Positions 51,865 through 60,838 of a stretch of DNA of 64,000 nt are shown in pieces. Location of the stretch: assembly GCF_039522525.1 (NCBI RefSeq), contig NZ_BAAADO010000002.1, forward strand, positions 310,001 to 374,000. Reading direction: 5' to 3'. The stretch's first letter is position 1, and every line of letters begins with the position of its first letter. The position numbers and the translations under genes are program-made. The stretch comes from Salinibacillus aidingensis. GTDB taxonomy: Bacteria > Bacillota > Bacilli > Bacillales > Alkalibacillaceae. Under the pieces are notes generated by a model. The model worked only from the letters and a program-made list of their open reading frames with translations, searched no databases and was not told where the DNA came from.

Positions 51865-53106
51865 CTATTTCTTTCCGCTGCATTTTGCTTCCTTTTCCTG
51901 ACAACGGTAAACCGGCTTAATGTATAAAGCACAGGAATACAGCTTAGCGTAATCACAATCCCTGTCCAGCCCATCGCATTCCATAATGGCCCCAAAGCTT
52001 GAGCTTCCGAGCGAAACGCCGACATAATAGAATACGAGATAAAGACTGGAGGCACTCCCTTTATGATGGGTGACCTCAAATCCCACTGATGAGGCGGTAA
52101 TGGAGTGGGCGGTGAAAAAGCCCAGACAGGTGATACAAAGCCCTATCGCGATCATCCATACCGTGGGTGCCAGGGTCATCAGAATCCCCAGTGACATAAC
52201 GACAATTCCCGCTGCCCGAACGATTAAAATGCCAAATCGCCCTGAAAGCCAGCCGGCAACAGGAGAGCCGACAACTCCGAGTCCATAAGCTAAAAACAGA
52301 TAGGATATGGCTTCTAAGGACAACGAAAACGGCGGACCTTCCAAATGAAACGGCAAATACGTCCATATCCCGGTAAACGAAAGCTGGATAACAACTCCGA
52401 TTCCAAAGATCCACAGCAGTCCCGGGTTTTTTAAGTGATACAGAAAGCCTTTCATATCCCGGGAAAAGGTTAATTGGCTGGGTGTAAAAAAACGCGAGTG
52501 AGGCAGCATAAATAAAACCGCCACTAACACCACAAACCCCAATCCGCCTAATAGATAAAAAGCCATTTCCCAGGATAAATGGTCCGAAACATAGCCTGTC
52601 ATTACGCGTCCGACCATCCCTCCAAGCGCATTGCTGGATATATATAGTGCAGTTGCCAGAGGGAGGCTGCTTTTGTCAATCTCCTCCATCAAATAAGCCA
52701 ACGCGGCAGCAGGAAGCCCGGCTAATGCAAAGCCTTGTAAAAAACGAAAAATCAGGAATAATAAAAAGGAGTCTGATAAAGGAATCAACAGAAAAGGGAT
52801 CGCTGCCCCTGCCAGTGATAATTTTATAAACATCGTACGCCCATTACGGTCCGATAGAAATCCGAGTACAATTAATCCGATAATCAGTCCAATGATGGTC
52901 AGGGACACGGAAAGGGACGAGACGGATACCGAGACATCGAATTCCCGTACAAATAAAGGCAATAGCGGCTGGGTGGAATACATAGCCGCAAAAACAAAAA
53001 AAGACGAAACAGCCAGGCTGATGGTAATCAGCCAAAATTGAGAATCCTTTACTGTATATGCGTGCTGGTTGTTTGTTTGCTTTTTCATTTTATGTAGTCT
53101 CAACAC
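51865..53106 (-). CDS. MFS transporter (YnfM-like), C-terminus frameshifted
   Basis: 413 residues as read, 11-12 TM helices: TISLAVSSFFVFAAMYSTQPLLPLF (TM1), GFLSDRNGRTMFI (motif A, loop 2-3), RFLQGFALAGLPAAALAYL (motif C-like). The last ~40 residues (from IMECDGLDRDCDY) look non-coding, while another minus-strand frame ending at 51846 supplies the expected TM12 and tail (LWNAMGWTGIVITLSCIPVLYTL). One extra base near 51998 (GGGGCCATTATGG) explains this. ATG at 53088 is an alternative start. Substrate unknown. Confidence 0.8.
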   Translation of the reverse strand: MLRLHKMKKQTNNQHAYTVKDSQFWLITISLAVSSFFVFAAMYSTQPLLPLFVREFDVSVSVSSLSVSLTIIGLIIGLIVLGFLSDRNGRTMFIKLSLAGAAIPFLLIPLSDSFLLFLIFRFLQGFALAGLPAAALAYLMEEIDKSSLPLATALYISSNALGGMVGRVMTGYVSDHLSWEMAFYLLGGLGFVVLVAVLFMLPHSRFFTPSQLTFSRDMKGFLYHLKNPGLLWIFGIGVVIQLSFTGIWTYLPFHLEGPPFSLSLEAISYLFLAYGLGVVGSPVAGWLSGRFGILIVRAAGIVVMSLGILMTLAPTVWMIAIGLCITCLGFFTAHSITASSVGFEVTHHKGSASSLYLVFYYVGVSLGSSSFGAIMECDGLDRDCDYAKLYSCALYIKPVYRCQEKEAKCSGKK

Positions 53107-53179
53107 CCCTTCACTCGATGAATTCGTCTGATCGGCCGGACTTCATTTTATGGCCAATGAGTTGATTTTATCATAAAGT

Positions 53180-53279
53180 GAAACTTCCATCAGTGGGGGT
53201 CTCCATCCCCACTTAGTCTTGTTGGGGTAACTTCAGGACTTGAAGTGGGGGTACTACGGCCAGTTCATGCGTGATAAAA
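53180..53279. repeat. ~100-bp duplicated hairpin element (family D), copy 1
   Basis: About 90 percent identical to 55607-55710: GAAACTTCCATCAGTGGGGG, a CCCCACTTAGTCTTGTTGGG block, GACTTGAAGTGGGGG and TACGGCCAGTTCATGCGTG. CCCCAC can pair with either the left AGTGGGG or the right AAGTGGGG. Confidence 0.8.
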
Positions 53280-53289
53280 GGGATGAGCC

Positions 53290-53326
53290 AAAAAAAAGAC
53301 TGCCTCACTGAGACAGTCTTTTTTAT
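53290..53326 (-). terminator. spoIIQ terminator
   Basis: AAGACTGCCTC / GAGACAGTCTT stem with a three-base loop, T-runs on both strands. Confidence 0.8.
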
Positions 53327-53332
53327 CATTCC

Positions 53333-54307
53333 TTATGCAGTTGCGGAGGATGCAGAAGATTCAGGCTGTACATCAGTGGAGTCATCTTCTTCACCGTCTG
53401 AACCGTTGTCTTCATCACCTGAGTCTCCCTGGTCATCGGTGTTTTCTTCCTGACCAGAAGTTTCTTCATCAGATGCTTCGTCATCGGTTGCTCCGTCTTC
53501 AGAAGCTCCATCCTCAGATGCTCCATCTTCTTCGGTGCCATCCTCTTCATTTCCGTCTTCCTGATCTCCATCTTCTTCATTTCCGTCTGAAGGAAGTTTA
53601 ATTTCACTTAAAGATTTGTTGAAATACTCTTCCGGATCCACGCGGGTTCCGTCTTTACGCAATTCAAAATGTACATGAATACCATTGGCTTGTCCATAAA
53701 GGTTTTGACCAGCAGTTCCAATTACGTCTCCCTGCTCAACTTTTGCTCCAGAATCCACGGTTACATCTTCAAGACTTGCATAGTTGGTCGTTACTCCATT
53801 TTCGTGAGTTAACTCAACAACCATACCCAGCAACGGATCGTCTTTAACGTCGGTAACCTTACCACTCAATGCAGCTGTTACATCAAATGGCTCTTCATTC
53901 GTGGATGCGATATCAATTCCTTTACTTTGGTAATACTTATTATTGTAAAGGACGAGTGCCTGTTCCTGCTCCTTTTCTGATGCATTGTAGTCGTAGAATT
54001 TCGTTACAATCTCGGTTTCCTTTGCATTGGCTACAGGCATCATAACTTGCTCATCTTGCTCGATGACTGGAACTGAATCGCCTTCAGGACGTTCACCAAC
54101 CTGGTCTGTGTTTTCAGAGTCTAGCTGGTCTGTCTGGTCCTGAGCTTCTTCCTCTGGTAAATCAATCGCTGCATTTTGATACCAGAGAACTCCAGTTAAA
54201 ACCAATGCTGCAAAAGTTAAATAAACTGCTGGATAAAACCACTTTTTGCGTACTAACTTCCTCCATCCGGAATTTTTTGAGTTAGGATTCTTTCCTTCCT
54301 CATTCAT
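53333..54307 (-). CDS. spoIIQ: SpoIIQ-like M23 (LytM) domain sporulation protein
   Basis: 324 residues. Cytosolic basic N-terminus, one TM helix (about 30-47, FYPAVYLTFAALVLTGVLWY), linker, then a LytM domain (about 115-235): KYYQSKGIDIAS holds serine where active M23 enzymes have the zinc histidine, as in B. subtilis SpoIIQ, while GIHVHFELRKDGTRVDPEEYF keeps H-x-H. So it is likely a structural partner of SpoIIIAH across the forespore septum rather than a peptidase. The last ~95 residues are a D/E/G/S low-complexity acidic tail. GAGGTGGTG before the ATG. Confidence 0.92.
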   Translation of the reverse strand: MNEEGKNPNSKNSGWRKLVRKKWFYPAVYLTFAALVLTGVLWYQNAAIDLPEEEAQDQTDQLDSENTDQVGERPEGDSVPVIEQDEQVMMPVANAKETEIVTKFYDYNASEKEQEQALVLYNNKYYQSKGIDIASTNEEPFDVTAALSGKVTDVKDDPLLGMVVELTHENGVTTNYASLEDVTVDSGAKVEQGDVIGTAGQNLYGQANGIHVHFELRKDGTRVDPEEYFNKSLSEIKLPSDGNEEDGDQEDGNEEDGTEEDGASEDGASEDGATDDEASDEETSGQEENTDDQGDSGDEDNGSDGEEDDSTDVQPESSASSATA

Positions 54308-54450
54308 TTTATCACCACCTCAGCAACCATTCTGAGCAGATTGAGGAAGATATATACCTTATTTTCAAATTTTTTTACACTTATTTTTCGACAAAGTGGA
54401 TTTTTTTATGCGTTTTTTATAAAAAAAGTTTATATCGGGTGTGGCTACCC

Positions 54451-54480
54451 AAAACAAAAAACGGACCCGCTAAGGCCCGC
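54451..54480 (-). terminator. spoIID terminator
   Basis: On the minus strand CGGGCC-TTAGCG-GGTCCG (one G-T pair) followed by TTTTTTGTTTT, directly after the stop codon. Confidence 0.6.
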
Positions 54481-55505
54481 TATTCGTTCAACACCATCAC
54501 ACGTTCAGCGTTGGATTCAATTTGGGAAATTTTTGTTCCTTTATAGTAATGTTTAATAATATCTTTATACGTATTGCCTTCCTTAGCCATGCCGTTTGCG
54601 CCGTATTGGCTCATGCCGACGCCGTGACCGTAGCCTTTCGTGGTGAAAATGAGGTGCTCATTTTTATGCTGGATTTTAAAGTCGCTGGATCGGAGGCCTA
54701 AAGCTTCCCGGACTTCACGGCCAGTGAAATTTTTACCGGCAATTTTAATGGATTCGACTCTGTTGCTGCTGGTACGTTTGATATCCTTTAAAACCGGATT
54801 GGAGCTGAAGTTGATTCCCAGTGCTTTTTCAGCTTCTTTAATGGTCACGATTTTCTGATCTTCAAATTTAGGGGACTGCTGATCCCACGGGCTTTCTACA
54901 CTGACTAAATAAGGGACTGGGTTTTGCCAGTAATCCTCGGCGTTTTCGGTATGGCCGTTGCTGGTTGAAAAAAAGGAAGGGGTAATTGGATTGCCCTTAT
55001 ACGTAATAATTTCGCCTCGGGTGGCATTGACGGCCTTCTTGATCTTCTGCATTTTCCAGGTGAAATCCCCCTTCCATTGCTCCTTCAGTTCGGCCTCGCT
55101 CTTATAAACCTGATGCTGAACCGTGTCTGTGATGGGCTCCTGCTTTTGATTCTCTTCTTTATTCAGCACATACTTCACAATATATGTTCTGGCTGCGAGC
55201 GCCTGTGCTTTGAGTGCCTCGAGCTCAAATTCAGCAGGCATTTCGGAGGCTACAACTCCCGCGACGTATTTCTCCAGTGGTACATTATCGACCGTTTCTT
55301 CCTGTGAGCGGAAAACGGAGACAACGTAGGAATCCTCTTCCGCGGTTGCCTGTTCATCTGGTGAATCTTTTGCTGCTGTCGTTTTCACCTGATAGTTATC
55401 GTTGGTTCCCGCACCGATAAAGGGGGTCACAATAGCGGTCGGAATAATAACAACGATGGCAATCATGACAAGTGCGGCGAATATACTGACCTTTTTGATG
55501 TTCAC
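54480..55505 (-). CDS. spoIID: Stage II sporulation protein D (SpoIID), lytic transglycosylase
   Basis: 341 residues. One N-terminal TM/signal anchor (about 7-29), then the SpoIID domain: VPLEKYVAGVVASEMPAEFELEALKAQALAARTY with the catalytic Glu of S-E-M-P (about 88), STSNGHTENAEDYW and the C-terminal GYGHGVGMSQYGANGMAKEG zinc/structural region. It cleaves glycan strands during engulfment together with SpoIIP and SpoIIM. Start is GTG at 55503-55505 with AAAGGAGG upstream. spoIIQ follows, as in B. subtilis. Confidence 0.95.
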   Translation of the reverse strand: MNIKKVSIFAALVMIAIVVIIPTAIVTPFIGAGTNDNYQVKTTAAKDSPDEQATAEEDSYVVSVFRSQEETVDNVPLEKYVAGVVASEMPAEFELEALKAQALAARTYIVKYVLNKEENQKQEPITDTVQHQVYKSEAELKEQWKGDFTWKMQKIKKAVNATRGEIITYKGNPITPSFFSTSNGHTENAEDYWQNPVPYLVSVESPWDQQSPKFEDQKIVTIKEAEKALGINFSSNPVLKDIKRTSSNRVESIKIAGKNFTGREVREALGLRSSDFKIQHKNEHLIFTTKGYGHGVGMSQYGANGMAKEGNTYKDIIKHYYKGTKISQIESNAERVMVLNE

Positions 55506-55606
55506 TGCATACGGCCTCCTTTCTCAATCTACTAAAATATTTATTCGTGAGGCCGATTTAATAGAACTAAAAAATGAGGAATTGTGTATCTATGGAATAG
55601 TAAAGG

Positions 55607-55710
55607 GAAACTTCCATCAGTGGGGGTTTTCTCCATCCCCCACTTAGTCTTGTTGGGCTATCCTCAAGACTTGAAGTGGGGGTATTACGGCCAGTTCATG
55701 CGTGCTAAAA
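55607..55710. repeat. ~100-bp duplicated hairpin element (family D), copy 2
   Basis: Direct-orientation partner of 53180-53279. Here the left hairpin is complete (CAGTGGGGG / CCCCCACTTAG). Lies between spoIID and the prenyl synthase gene, touching that gene's terminator. Confidence 0.8.
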
Positions 55711-55741
55711 AAATAGACAGGCCCAAAATAGACCTGTCCAT
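55705..55741 (-). terminator. Terminator of the prenyl synthase fusion gene
   Basis: On the minus strand GACAGGTC / GGCCTGTC followed by TATTTTTTT. Confidence 0.75.
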
Positions 55742-55771
55742 CACTTGCTATATTCTCTTCGTATATTCGGA

Positions 55772-58138
55772 TTAATGATCGCGGTTTACAAAATAGGTTA
55801 ACAGCTGCTTTAAAAATGCGGTATTCCGGGGGACTTCCTGCAAGGCGTCCATGGCCTCACAATAATGATCCCACATTGCTTTTCTGGCACCTTCTACTCC
55901 TAAGATGGATACAAAGTTTGAATGGTTGTTCTCAGCGTCGATGCCGGTATTTTTCCCGATTCGCTGCTGATCTCCTTCCACATCCAGCAAATCATCTTTA
56001 ATCTGGAAGGTAATCCCGAAATGGCGGGAGAATTTTTTCAGTGCACTGATCTCGCTTTCTCCTGCCTGGGCGAGCATGGCTGGAAGGACGAGGGCAACCT
56101 CAAATCCAAGACCGGTTTTATAAAAGGAGATGGTATTCATTTCGTCCAGTGTCAGATTTTTTCCTTTAGCGTTAAGATCCATCACCTGACCCTTACACAT
56201 TTCCTCGGTTGATTTTGTTGAATAGTGAATGACCTTAAGAACGGTGTCGGCGTCAAATGCATCAAGCTTCGTTTCCTCCCTGACCGCCCGCTGCGTCATA
56301 AAGAGAGCCGTTAATTCCGCAATACTTGTACGATATACCTGATGCAGGGTCGGCTTCCCTCTGCGGGTCGTTGCATTGTCCTGGGATGGAAGATCATCAA
56401 AAATCAGGGAAGCGGTATGCATGTATTCCAAGGATTTGATCAATGGCTCAATTTCTGAACTTTTCAGGCCATATCCATGCACACCCATCATCCAGGTCAC
56501 AATCGGCCGGAGCCGTTTCCCGTCCCCACTCAGACTGTAATTAGCCGCATCTATAATGGGATCTTGTGGTAATGCATCCTCTTCAGGCATCGTTAACATT
56601 TGATTAATCCGGGGATGAATTTTCTCAATGCTTTTGAAAAATTCCTCCTGTTCCCTGCTGCTGTTTCTTAAATCAGCAATCAGCTGATCTCTGATTAATT
56701 TATCTAAAAATGCCACATCGTCCACTTTATGACTTATCTTTTGTACCAGGTTGTTGAGCTTCGGAATCCCTGAGGCAAATCGATTCATTAATTCATTATA
56801 TTTTTCTGTACCAAACTGTGCTCTTAACCGTTTCAGACCATTGATTGCTCGTCCCAGGATGACTTCACATGTTTTTGGGTCTGAGTGATAAATGTTGTGA
56901 ATCAGGTTATGGGTAACGGCCCAGTATAATTCAAATGGATTGATCAGGTCGGGGCGTTCTTTATGGTGCTTTAAATAATAGGTATATGGAGTTACCGTAC
57001 CCTCTTTCAGGTCACTGTACATGTCTCTCAGATCATCTGAAAGCTGGTTGTATATGCCGTAATAAAAGGTGTACTGGTCCAGGCCTTCCGTATTTTCACC
57101 ACTGGTTATCGCATGGATCATTAAACGGGATGAAGCCGATTTAAGTATGACAGGAATGAAGATATCCTCGTTGGTATAGCGGCCATTGAGCAAATCCTTA
57201 TTCCGGTCTTCCTCCTGTGCTTGGAAAAACACATACGCCTGTTCCAAAAAGTTGTTTTTCGTGCTTTCGGTCTGATGATTTTTGATATATTCAAAGGCTT
57301 TTTTCAGTTCTGAATGAGCAAATTGAACCAAATGTCTGTTCTTCCCTTGCCACTTGCCTAAAGCTGGTACCGATCCTGTTACCAAGGTTGTCCGAATGAT
57401 TTCGGAATAGCGTTTTGCCTCTTCTTCTGATAAAACCTTGCTGTCCAGTAAATCATCAATAAATGGATAGGTCAGACCATAAGCGTAGCCAAGCCTGACA
57501 GCTGTATCAAGAGTCCGGGAAAGCTCCTCGGGCGACATCCCCTCCCCCTTTTCCTCCAGCTCATTAATCATCACGCCGGTAATGATTTTAATGAGTTTTA
57601 GCTGGGCTTTTTCAGCATCCATTTCTTCGGGGATTACTGAGGAGATTGTCTTCAGTTTCTCGATAAACCAGATCATCGTTGACTCAAACTGGTATTTCTG
57701 TGCAATCCGGTACAGCCAGGCAATATTAAATTGCTCAGCATCCAGATCACTTTCTTTTCGTTGGGAAATTTGCTTTTTCAGATGCTCCACGACATTCCGA
57801 ACCTTTATGCGAGTACCTGCCGAACTTAAGTCCTTGCCCATATCCCTAAGGTAAATATAGGAGACACTCCGCTCTAAATAGTCATCGAGCTTCCCTTTCT
57901 GTTCCAGCCATTTAACATAATGGTTATAGCTTTCAGGCTTTTTTCTATGTGATGAAAATAAGGAGAAAAGGGAATGACGATGACGTCGGTGATGACTCCA
58001 GGATTTCAGATCTGTTATCAGCGGCGGGATATGCGTCTTCTGGTGGATCTGATCATATAATATATTAAAATAGTCAGCTGCTTTTTCCTCTGCCAGCCAA
58101 TAGCAAGTATCCGTATTTACGACAATCTCCTCATTCAT
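55772..58138 (-). CDS. Tandem prenyl/terpene synthase-like fusion with C-terminal polyprenyl diphosphate synthase
   Basis: 788 residues, over twice the usual ~300-330. The C-terminal part (about 500-788) is a trans-isoprenyl diphosphate synthase: GDGKRLRP (538-545), first Asp-rich motif DDLPSQD (581-587) with RRGKPTLH, KTG, and second motif KDDLLD (714-719). The N-terminal ~480 residues are helical and also hold an Asp-rich DDLLD (228-232) and NQLSDDLRDMYSDLKEG (364-380), spaced and phrased like the two metal sites of class I prenyl or terpene synthases. So it may chain prenyl synthesis with a second class I step. No TM. The gene is monocistronic between murA and spoIID; GAGGTT upstream of the ATG. 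Confidence 0.85.
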   Translation of the reverse strand: MNEEIVVNTDTCYWLAEEKAADYFNILYDQIHQKTHIPPLITDLKSWSHHRRHRHSLFSLFSSHRKKPESYNHYVKWLEQKGKLDDYLERSVSYIYLRDMGKDLSSAGTRIKVRNVVEHLKKQISQRKESDLDAEQFNIAWLYRIAQKYQFESTMIWFIEKLKTISSVIPEEMDAEKAQLKLIKIITGVMINELEEKGEGMSPEELSRTLDTAVRLGYAYGLTYPFIDDLLDSKVLSEEEAKRYSEIIRTTLVTGSVPALGKWQGKNRHLVQFAHSELKKAFEYIKNHQTESTKNNFLEQAYVFFQAQEEDRNKDLLNGRYTNEDIFIPVILKSASSRLMIHAITSGENTEGLDQYTFYYGIYNQLSDDLRDMYSDLKEGTVTPYTYYLKHHKERPDLINPFELYWAVTHNLIHNIYHSDPKTCEVILGRAINGLKRLRAQFGTEKYNELMNRFASGIPKLNNLVQKISHKVDDVAFLDKLIRDQLIADLRNSSREQEEFFKSIEKIHPRINQMLTMPEEDALPQDPIIDAANYSLSGDGKRLRPIVTWMMGVHGYGLKSSEIEPLIKSLEYMHTASLIFDDLPSQDNATTRRGKPTLHQVYRTSIAELTALFMTQRAVREETKLDAFDADTVLKVIHYSTKSTEEMCKGQVMDLNAKGKNLTLDEMNTISFYKTGLGFEVALVLPAMLAQAGESEISALKKFSRHFGITFQIKDDLLDVEGDQQRIGKNTGIDAENNHSNFVSILGVEGARKAMWDHYCEAMDALQEVPRNTAFLKQLLTYFVNRDH

Positions 58139-58319
58139 ATAAACATAACCTCAATCTAACGTTTCTATATTTTGTATGAATCATCATACATTTGTAGTAC
58201 GTCTATATTATCATTCCATATGTCATTTTTCTACAAAATTCGGGAGGTTCATGGGAGATTGATCGATTATTTTGTGATGCGGATCTGGCTGTGTGTTGGG
58301 GGGGTGGCGGGGATGTGAT

Positions 58320-58655
58320 GATTGATCCGAAATTATGTGAATTATGCCTGTTTTAGCGGGATTGGTCTCAGTTGGTGATAATTGAGCGGAATTCAATCTT
58401 TTTAAGCCCGCATAACCGCTTTTCACGCCTATTTTCAATTCTTTTAATCCATTTCTGAAATGATTTAATCCTATTTTCGTAGTTTTCTGTCCGCTTTTGA
58501 TATAATTAAGCGGATTTTTATGGAATGAATCCGGCCCACTCCTGATTCAGCATATATTGTCTGTTTTAATCCGGCTTATCTTTAATTGAGCCGGAAAATC
58601 CAGGTTTAAGCCAACTTTGCCATTATTCATCCAAAACTCCGGTAATTGAACCTCC
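58320..58655 (-). repeat. 20-nt-period degenerate array, array 3 (opposite orientation)
   Basis: The reverse-complement core (TTAATCC, TTGAGCC, TTAAGCC, TTGAACC) ends at 58327, 347, 367, 387, 407, 428, 449, 470, 491, 511, 531, 551, 571, 591, 611, 631 and 651: 17 units, the last eight in exact 20-base steps. It lies 3' of murA and 5' of the prenyl synthase gene. Confidence 0.88.
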
Positions 58656-58681
58656 TCCGCTATATGCATAAACAAGGGCTC

Positions 58682-58720
58682 AAAAAAACAGACGAATTGG
58701 AAAATCCAACCCGTCTGTTC
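58682..58720 (-). terminator. murA terminator
   Basis: ACAGACGAATTGGA (688-701) pairs with TCCAACCCGTCTGT (705-718), then TTTTTTTGAG on the minus strand. Confidence 0.85.
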
Positions 58721-58744
58721 TCACTTCATCCTATTCCATTCTAC

Positions 58745-60067
58745 TTATAATGAGCTGATTTGGTCATCGGCTTCTGTCATAACTTCTTCTTCCTCTTGTT
58801 CTTCAGAGGCATCTCTTACCCGGATAATATCTGCACCCAGTTGTTTCAGCTTACCTACAATGTTTACGTATCCACGGTCCAGATGTTTTAATTCGGTCAC
58901 ACGTGTATAACCGTCAGCTACTAATCCGGCTATGATTAAAGCTGCGGCTGCTCGCAGGTCGGTTGCTGTAACTTCAGCTCCCTGCAGGTCAACTGGACCT
59001 TCAACGATTGCGCTTCTGCCTTCGATACGAATATTTCCGTTGATACGTCCGAATTCCTCGACATGCATAAAGCGGTTCTCGAATACCGTTTCACTAATCA
59101 CACTTGTGCCTTCTGCTTTCATCGCGAGTGTCATAATCTGTGGCTGCATGTCAGTAGGGAATCCAGGGTATGGCAGCGTTTTTACATTGACCGACTTAAG
59201 TTCTTCAGGACCTATTACGCGGAGCCCCTCTTCTTCCTCTTCAATAATGACCCCCATCTCTTCCAGTTTTGATATGGTTGAGGTCAAATGATCGGCGACT
59301 GCGCCTTTAATATAAACATTTCCACGTGTGATGGCAGCTGCAGCCATAAACGTTCCGGCTTCAATTCGGTCCGGAATAGTTGTGTGTTCAGTTCCCTTAA
59401 GAGAGTCTACACCTTCAATTTTGATCGTTTCTGTTCCGGCACCAATGACTTTAGCACCCATCTTATTTAAGAAATTGGCCAGGTCTACAATTTCCGGTTC
59501 TCTGGCGCAGTTTTCCAGTATTGTTTTTCCTTCAGCCAGTGCGGCTGCCATCATAACATTCTCTGTGGCGCCTACACTTGGGACGTCTAAATATATTTTT
59601 GCACCTTTTAATCGACCGTCTGTATATGCTTCAACAAAACCATTTCCAACATGTACTTTGGCTCCCATTGCTTCAAAGCCTTTCAAATGCTGGTCAATGG
59701 GTCTGGAGCCAATTGCACAGCCACCCGGCATTGCTACCTTCGCGTGGCCATAGCGTGCAAGAAGAGGACCTAAAACAAGGACAGATGCGCGCATTTTTCT
59801 GACGTATTCAAGTGGTGCTTCTGTTGTTAAAGGTCTTGCTGAATCTATAACGAGTGTATGATCATGAGATAATACATTCACATTCATGTTTCGAATCACT
59901 TCACTCATGGTTTCCACATCAGCGAGTGCTGGTACTTCATGAATCACACTTTTTCCTTCACTTGCCATTATACTTGCTGCAATGACGGGCAGGACAGCAT
60001 TTTTAGCACCGGAGACCTTCACGGTACCCTTAAGCTGCCTCCCACCACTTACGATGATTTTATCCAA
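58745..60067 (-). CDS. murA: UDP-N-acetylglucosamine 1-carboxyvinyltransferase
   Basis: 440 residues, EPSP-synthase fold. KNAVLPVIAASIMA (about 22-35), MPGGCAIGSRPIDQHL with the PEP/fosfomycin-binding Cys (about 116), DRIEAGTFMAAAAI and GFPTDMQPQ are all in place. It starts peptidoglycan synthesis by adding enolpyruvate to UDP-GlcNAc. The C-terminus carries an extra acidic tail (SEEQEEEEVMTEADD). Start is TTG at 60065-60067 with GGAGGGG upstream. It follows ywmB as in B. subtilis, which suggests the murAA paralog. Confidence 0.96.
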   Translation of the reverse strand: MDKIIVSGGRQLKGTVKVSGAKNAVLPVIAASIMASEGKSVIHEVPALADVETMSEVIRNMNVNVLSHDHTLVIDSARPLTTEAPLEYVRKMRASVLVLGPLLARYGHAKVAMPGGCAIGSRPIDQHLKGFEAMGAKVHVGNGFVEAYTDGRLKGAKIYLDVPSVGATENVMMAAALAEGKTILENCAREPEIVDLANFLNKMGAKVIGAGTETIKIEGVDSLKGTEHTTIPDRIEAGTFMAAAAITRGNVYIKGAVADHLTSTISKLEEMGVIIEEEEEGLRVIGPEELKSVNVKTLPYPGFPTDMQPQIMTLAMKAEGTSVISETVFENRFMHVEEFGRINGNIRIEGRSAIVEGPVDLQGAEVTATDLRAAAALIIAGLVADGYTRVTELKHLDRGYVNIVGKLKQLGADIIRVRDASEEQEEEEVMTEADDQISSL

Positions 60068-60100
60068 TACTTTCCCCTCCGCGTCCTCATTTTCACTATA

Positions 60101-60838
60101 TTAATATTCAGTTACAAGGATTGGCGTTCCTATGATGACATTCGATCCATGCGCCAAACCATTTCGTACAGCCATTTGAACATTCATTTTTTCTCTCTGT
60201 GATATAGGTATTTCATCTATTGTCCATTTGTGAATATATCCTGATACGGTTTCAAAATTTTTTTCATTCAACGTTTTTAGCTTATCCATGTTCGTCTGTT
60301 CCTGAAATTTATCAACCAAATAATTACTTTTAATATTATCACTAGTTTGTGCCCTCATACAAGTGAAAATCGCAGGTATTTTGTCGAATAATTGCAAAAC
60401 TTGCTGGTTTAATGTTTGTTTTACCATTTTTTCGACATTTTCGTCCCACTTTTTTCCTTTTAGTATATATTTAAATTCAGCTGTAGCAGAATTTTTCTGG
60501 TGCACTATGGATAACTGTTCGGTAAAGCCGCCCATTTTATTATGGTTGTTTATTATAATTTTTTCGGCCTGGTTATCCAGCCTTTGAACATCAACGGACG
60601 CATCAGGGAATTGACGGTTTAAAATCTGTTCCACACTTTTGGATTTCAGCTTTACCTTATCACGCATCAGGACCTGCCACTCTAAAAGCTCTAATTGCTC
60701 ATTCTGAAAAAATGAATAGATCTCATTTAATGGTTGCAGATTATGGGACGCCTTAGCCTCGGGGGCAGTCAGATTGAGGTTCATAAAGAAAATTAATAGA
60801 CTAATAGATATGATTGCTTTTTTATAGATTTTATTCAT
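60101..60838 (-). CDS. ywmB: YwmB-family secreted protein
   Basis: 245 residues with a signal peptide (about 1-28, ending PEAKA). YwmB (DUF1779) family: conserved position directly upstream of murA and the patterns WQVLMRDKVK near the N-terminus, KMGGFTEQLSIVH, and a C-terminal GLAHGSNVIIGTPILVTEY. Structures of the family show a TATA-binding-protein-like fold; function unknown. GGGAGAGGG precedes the ATG. 33 bases before murA, probably cotranscribed. Confidence 0.85.
   Translation of the reverse strand: MNKIYKKAIISISLLIFFMNLNLTAPEAKASHNLQPLNEIYSFFQNEQLELLEWQVLMRDKVKLKSKSVEQILNRQFPDASVDVQRLDNQAEKIIINNHNKMGGFTEQLSIVHQKNSATAEFKYILKGKKWDENVEKMVKQTLNQQVLQLFDKIPAIFTCMRAQTSDNIKSNYLVDKFQEQTNMDKLKTLNEKNFETVSGYIHKWTIDEIPISQREKMNVQMAVRNGLAHGSNVIIGTPILVTEY

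Noticed and set aside
58223..58438. 71-codon frame in the gap before murA
   Set aside because: Lies in the 20-nt-period array; no ribosome binding site and a periodicity that is not a multiple of three.
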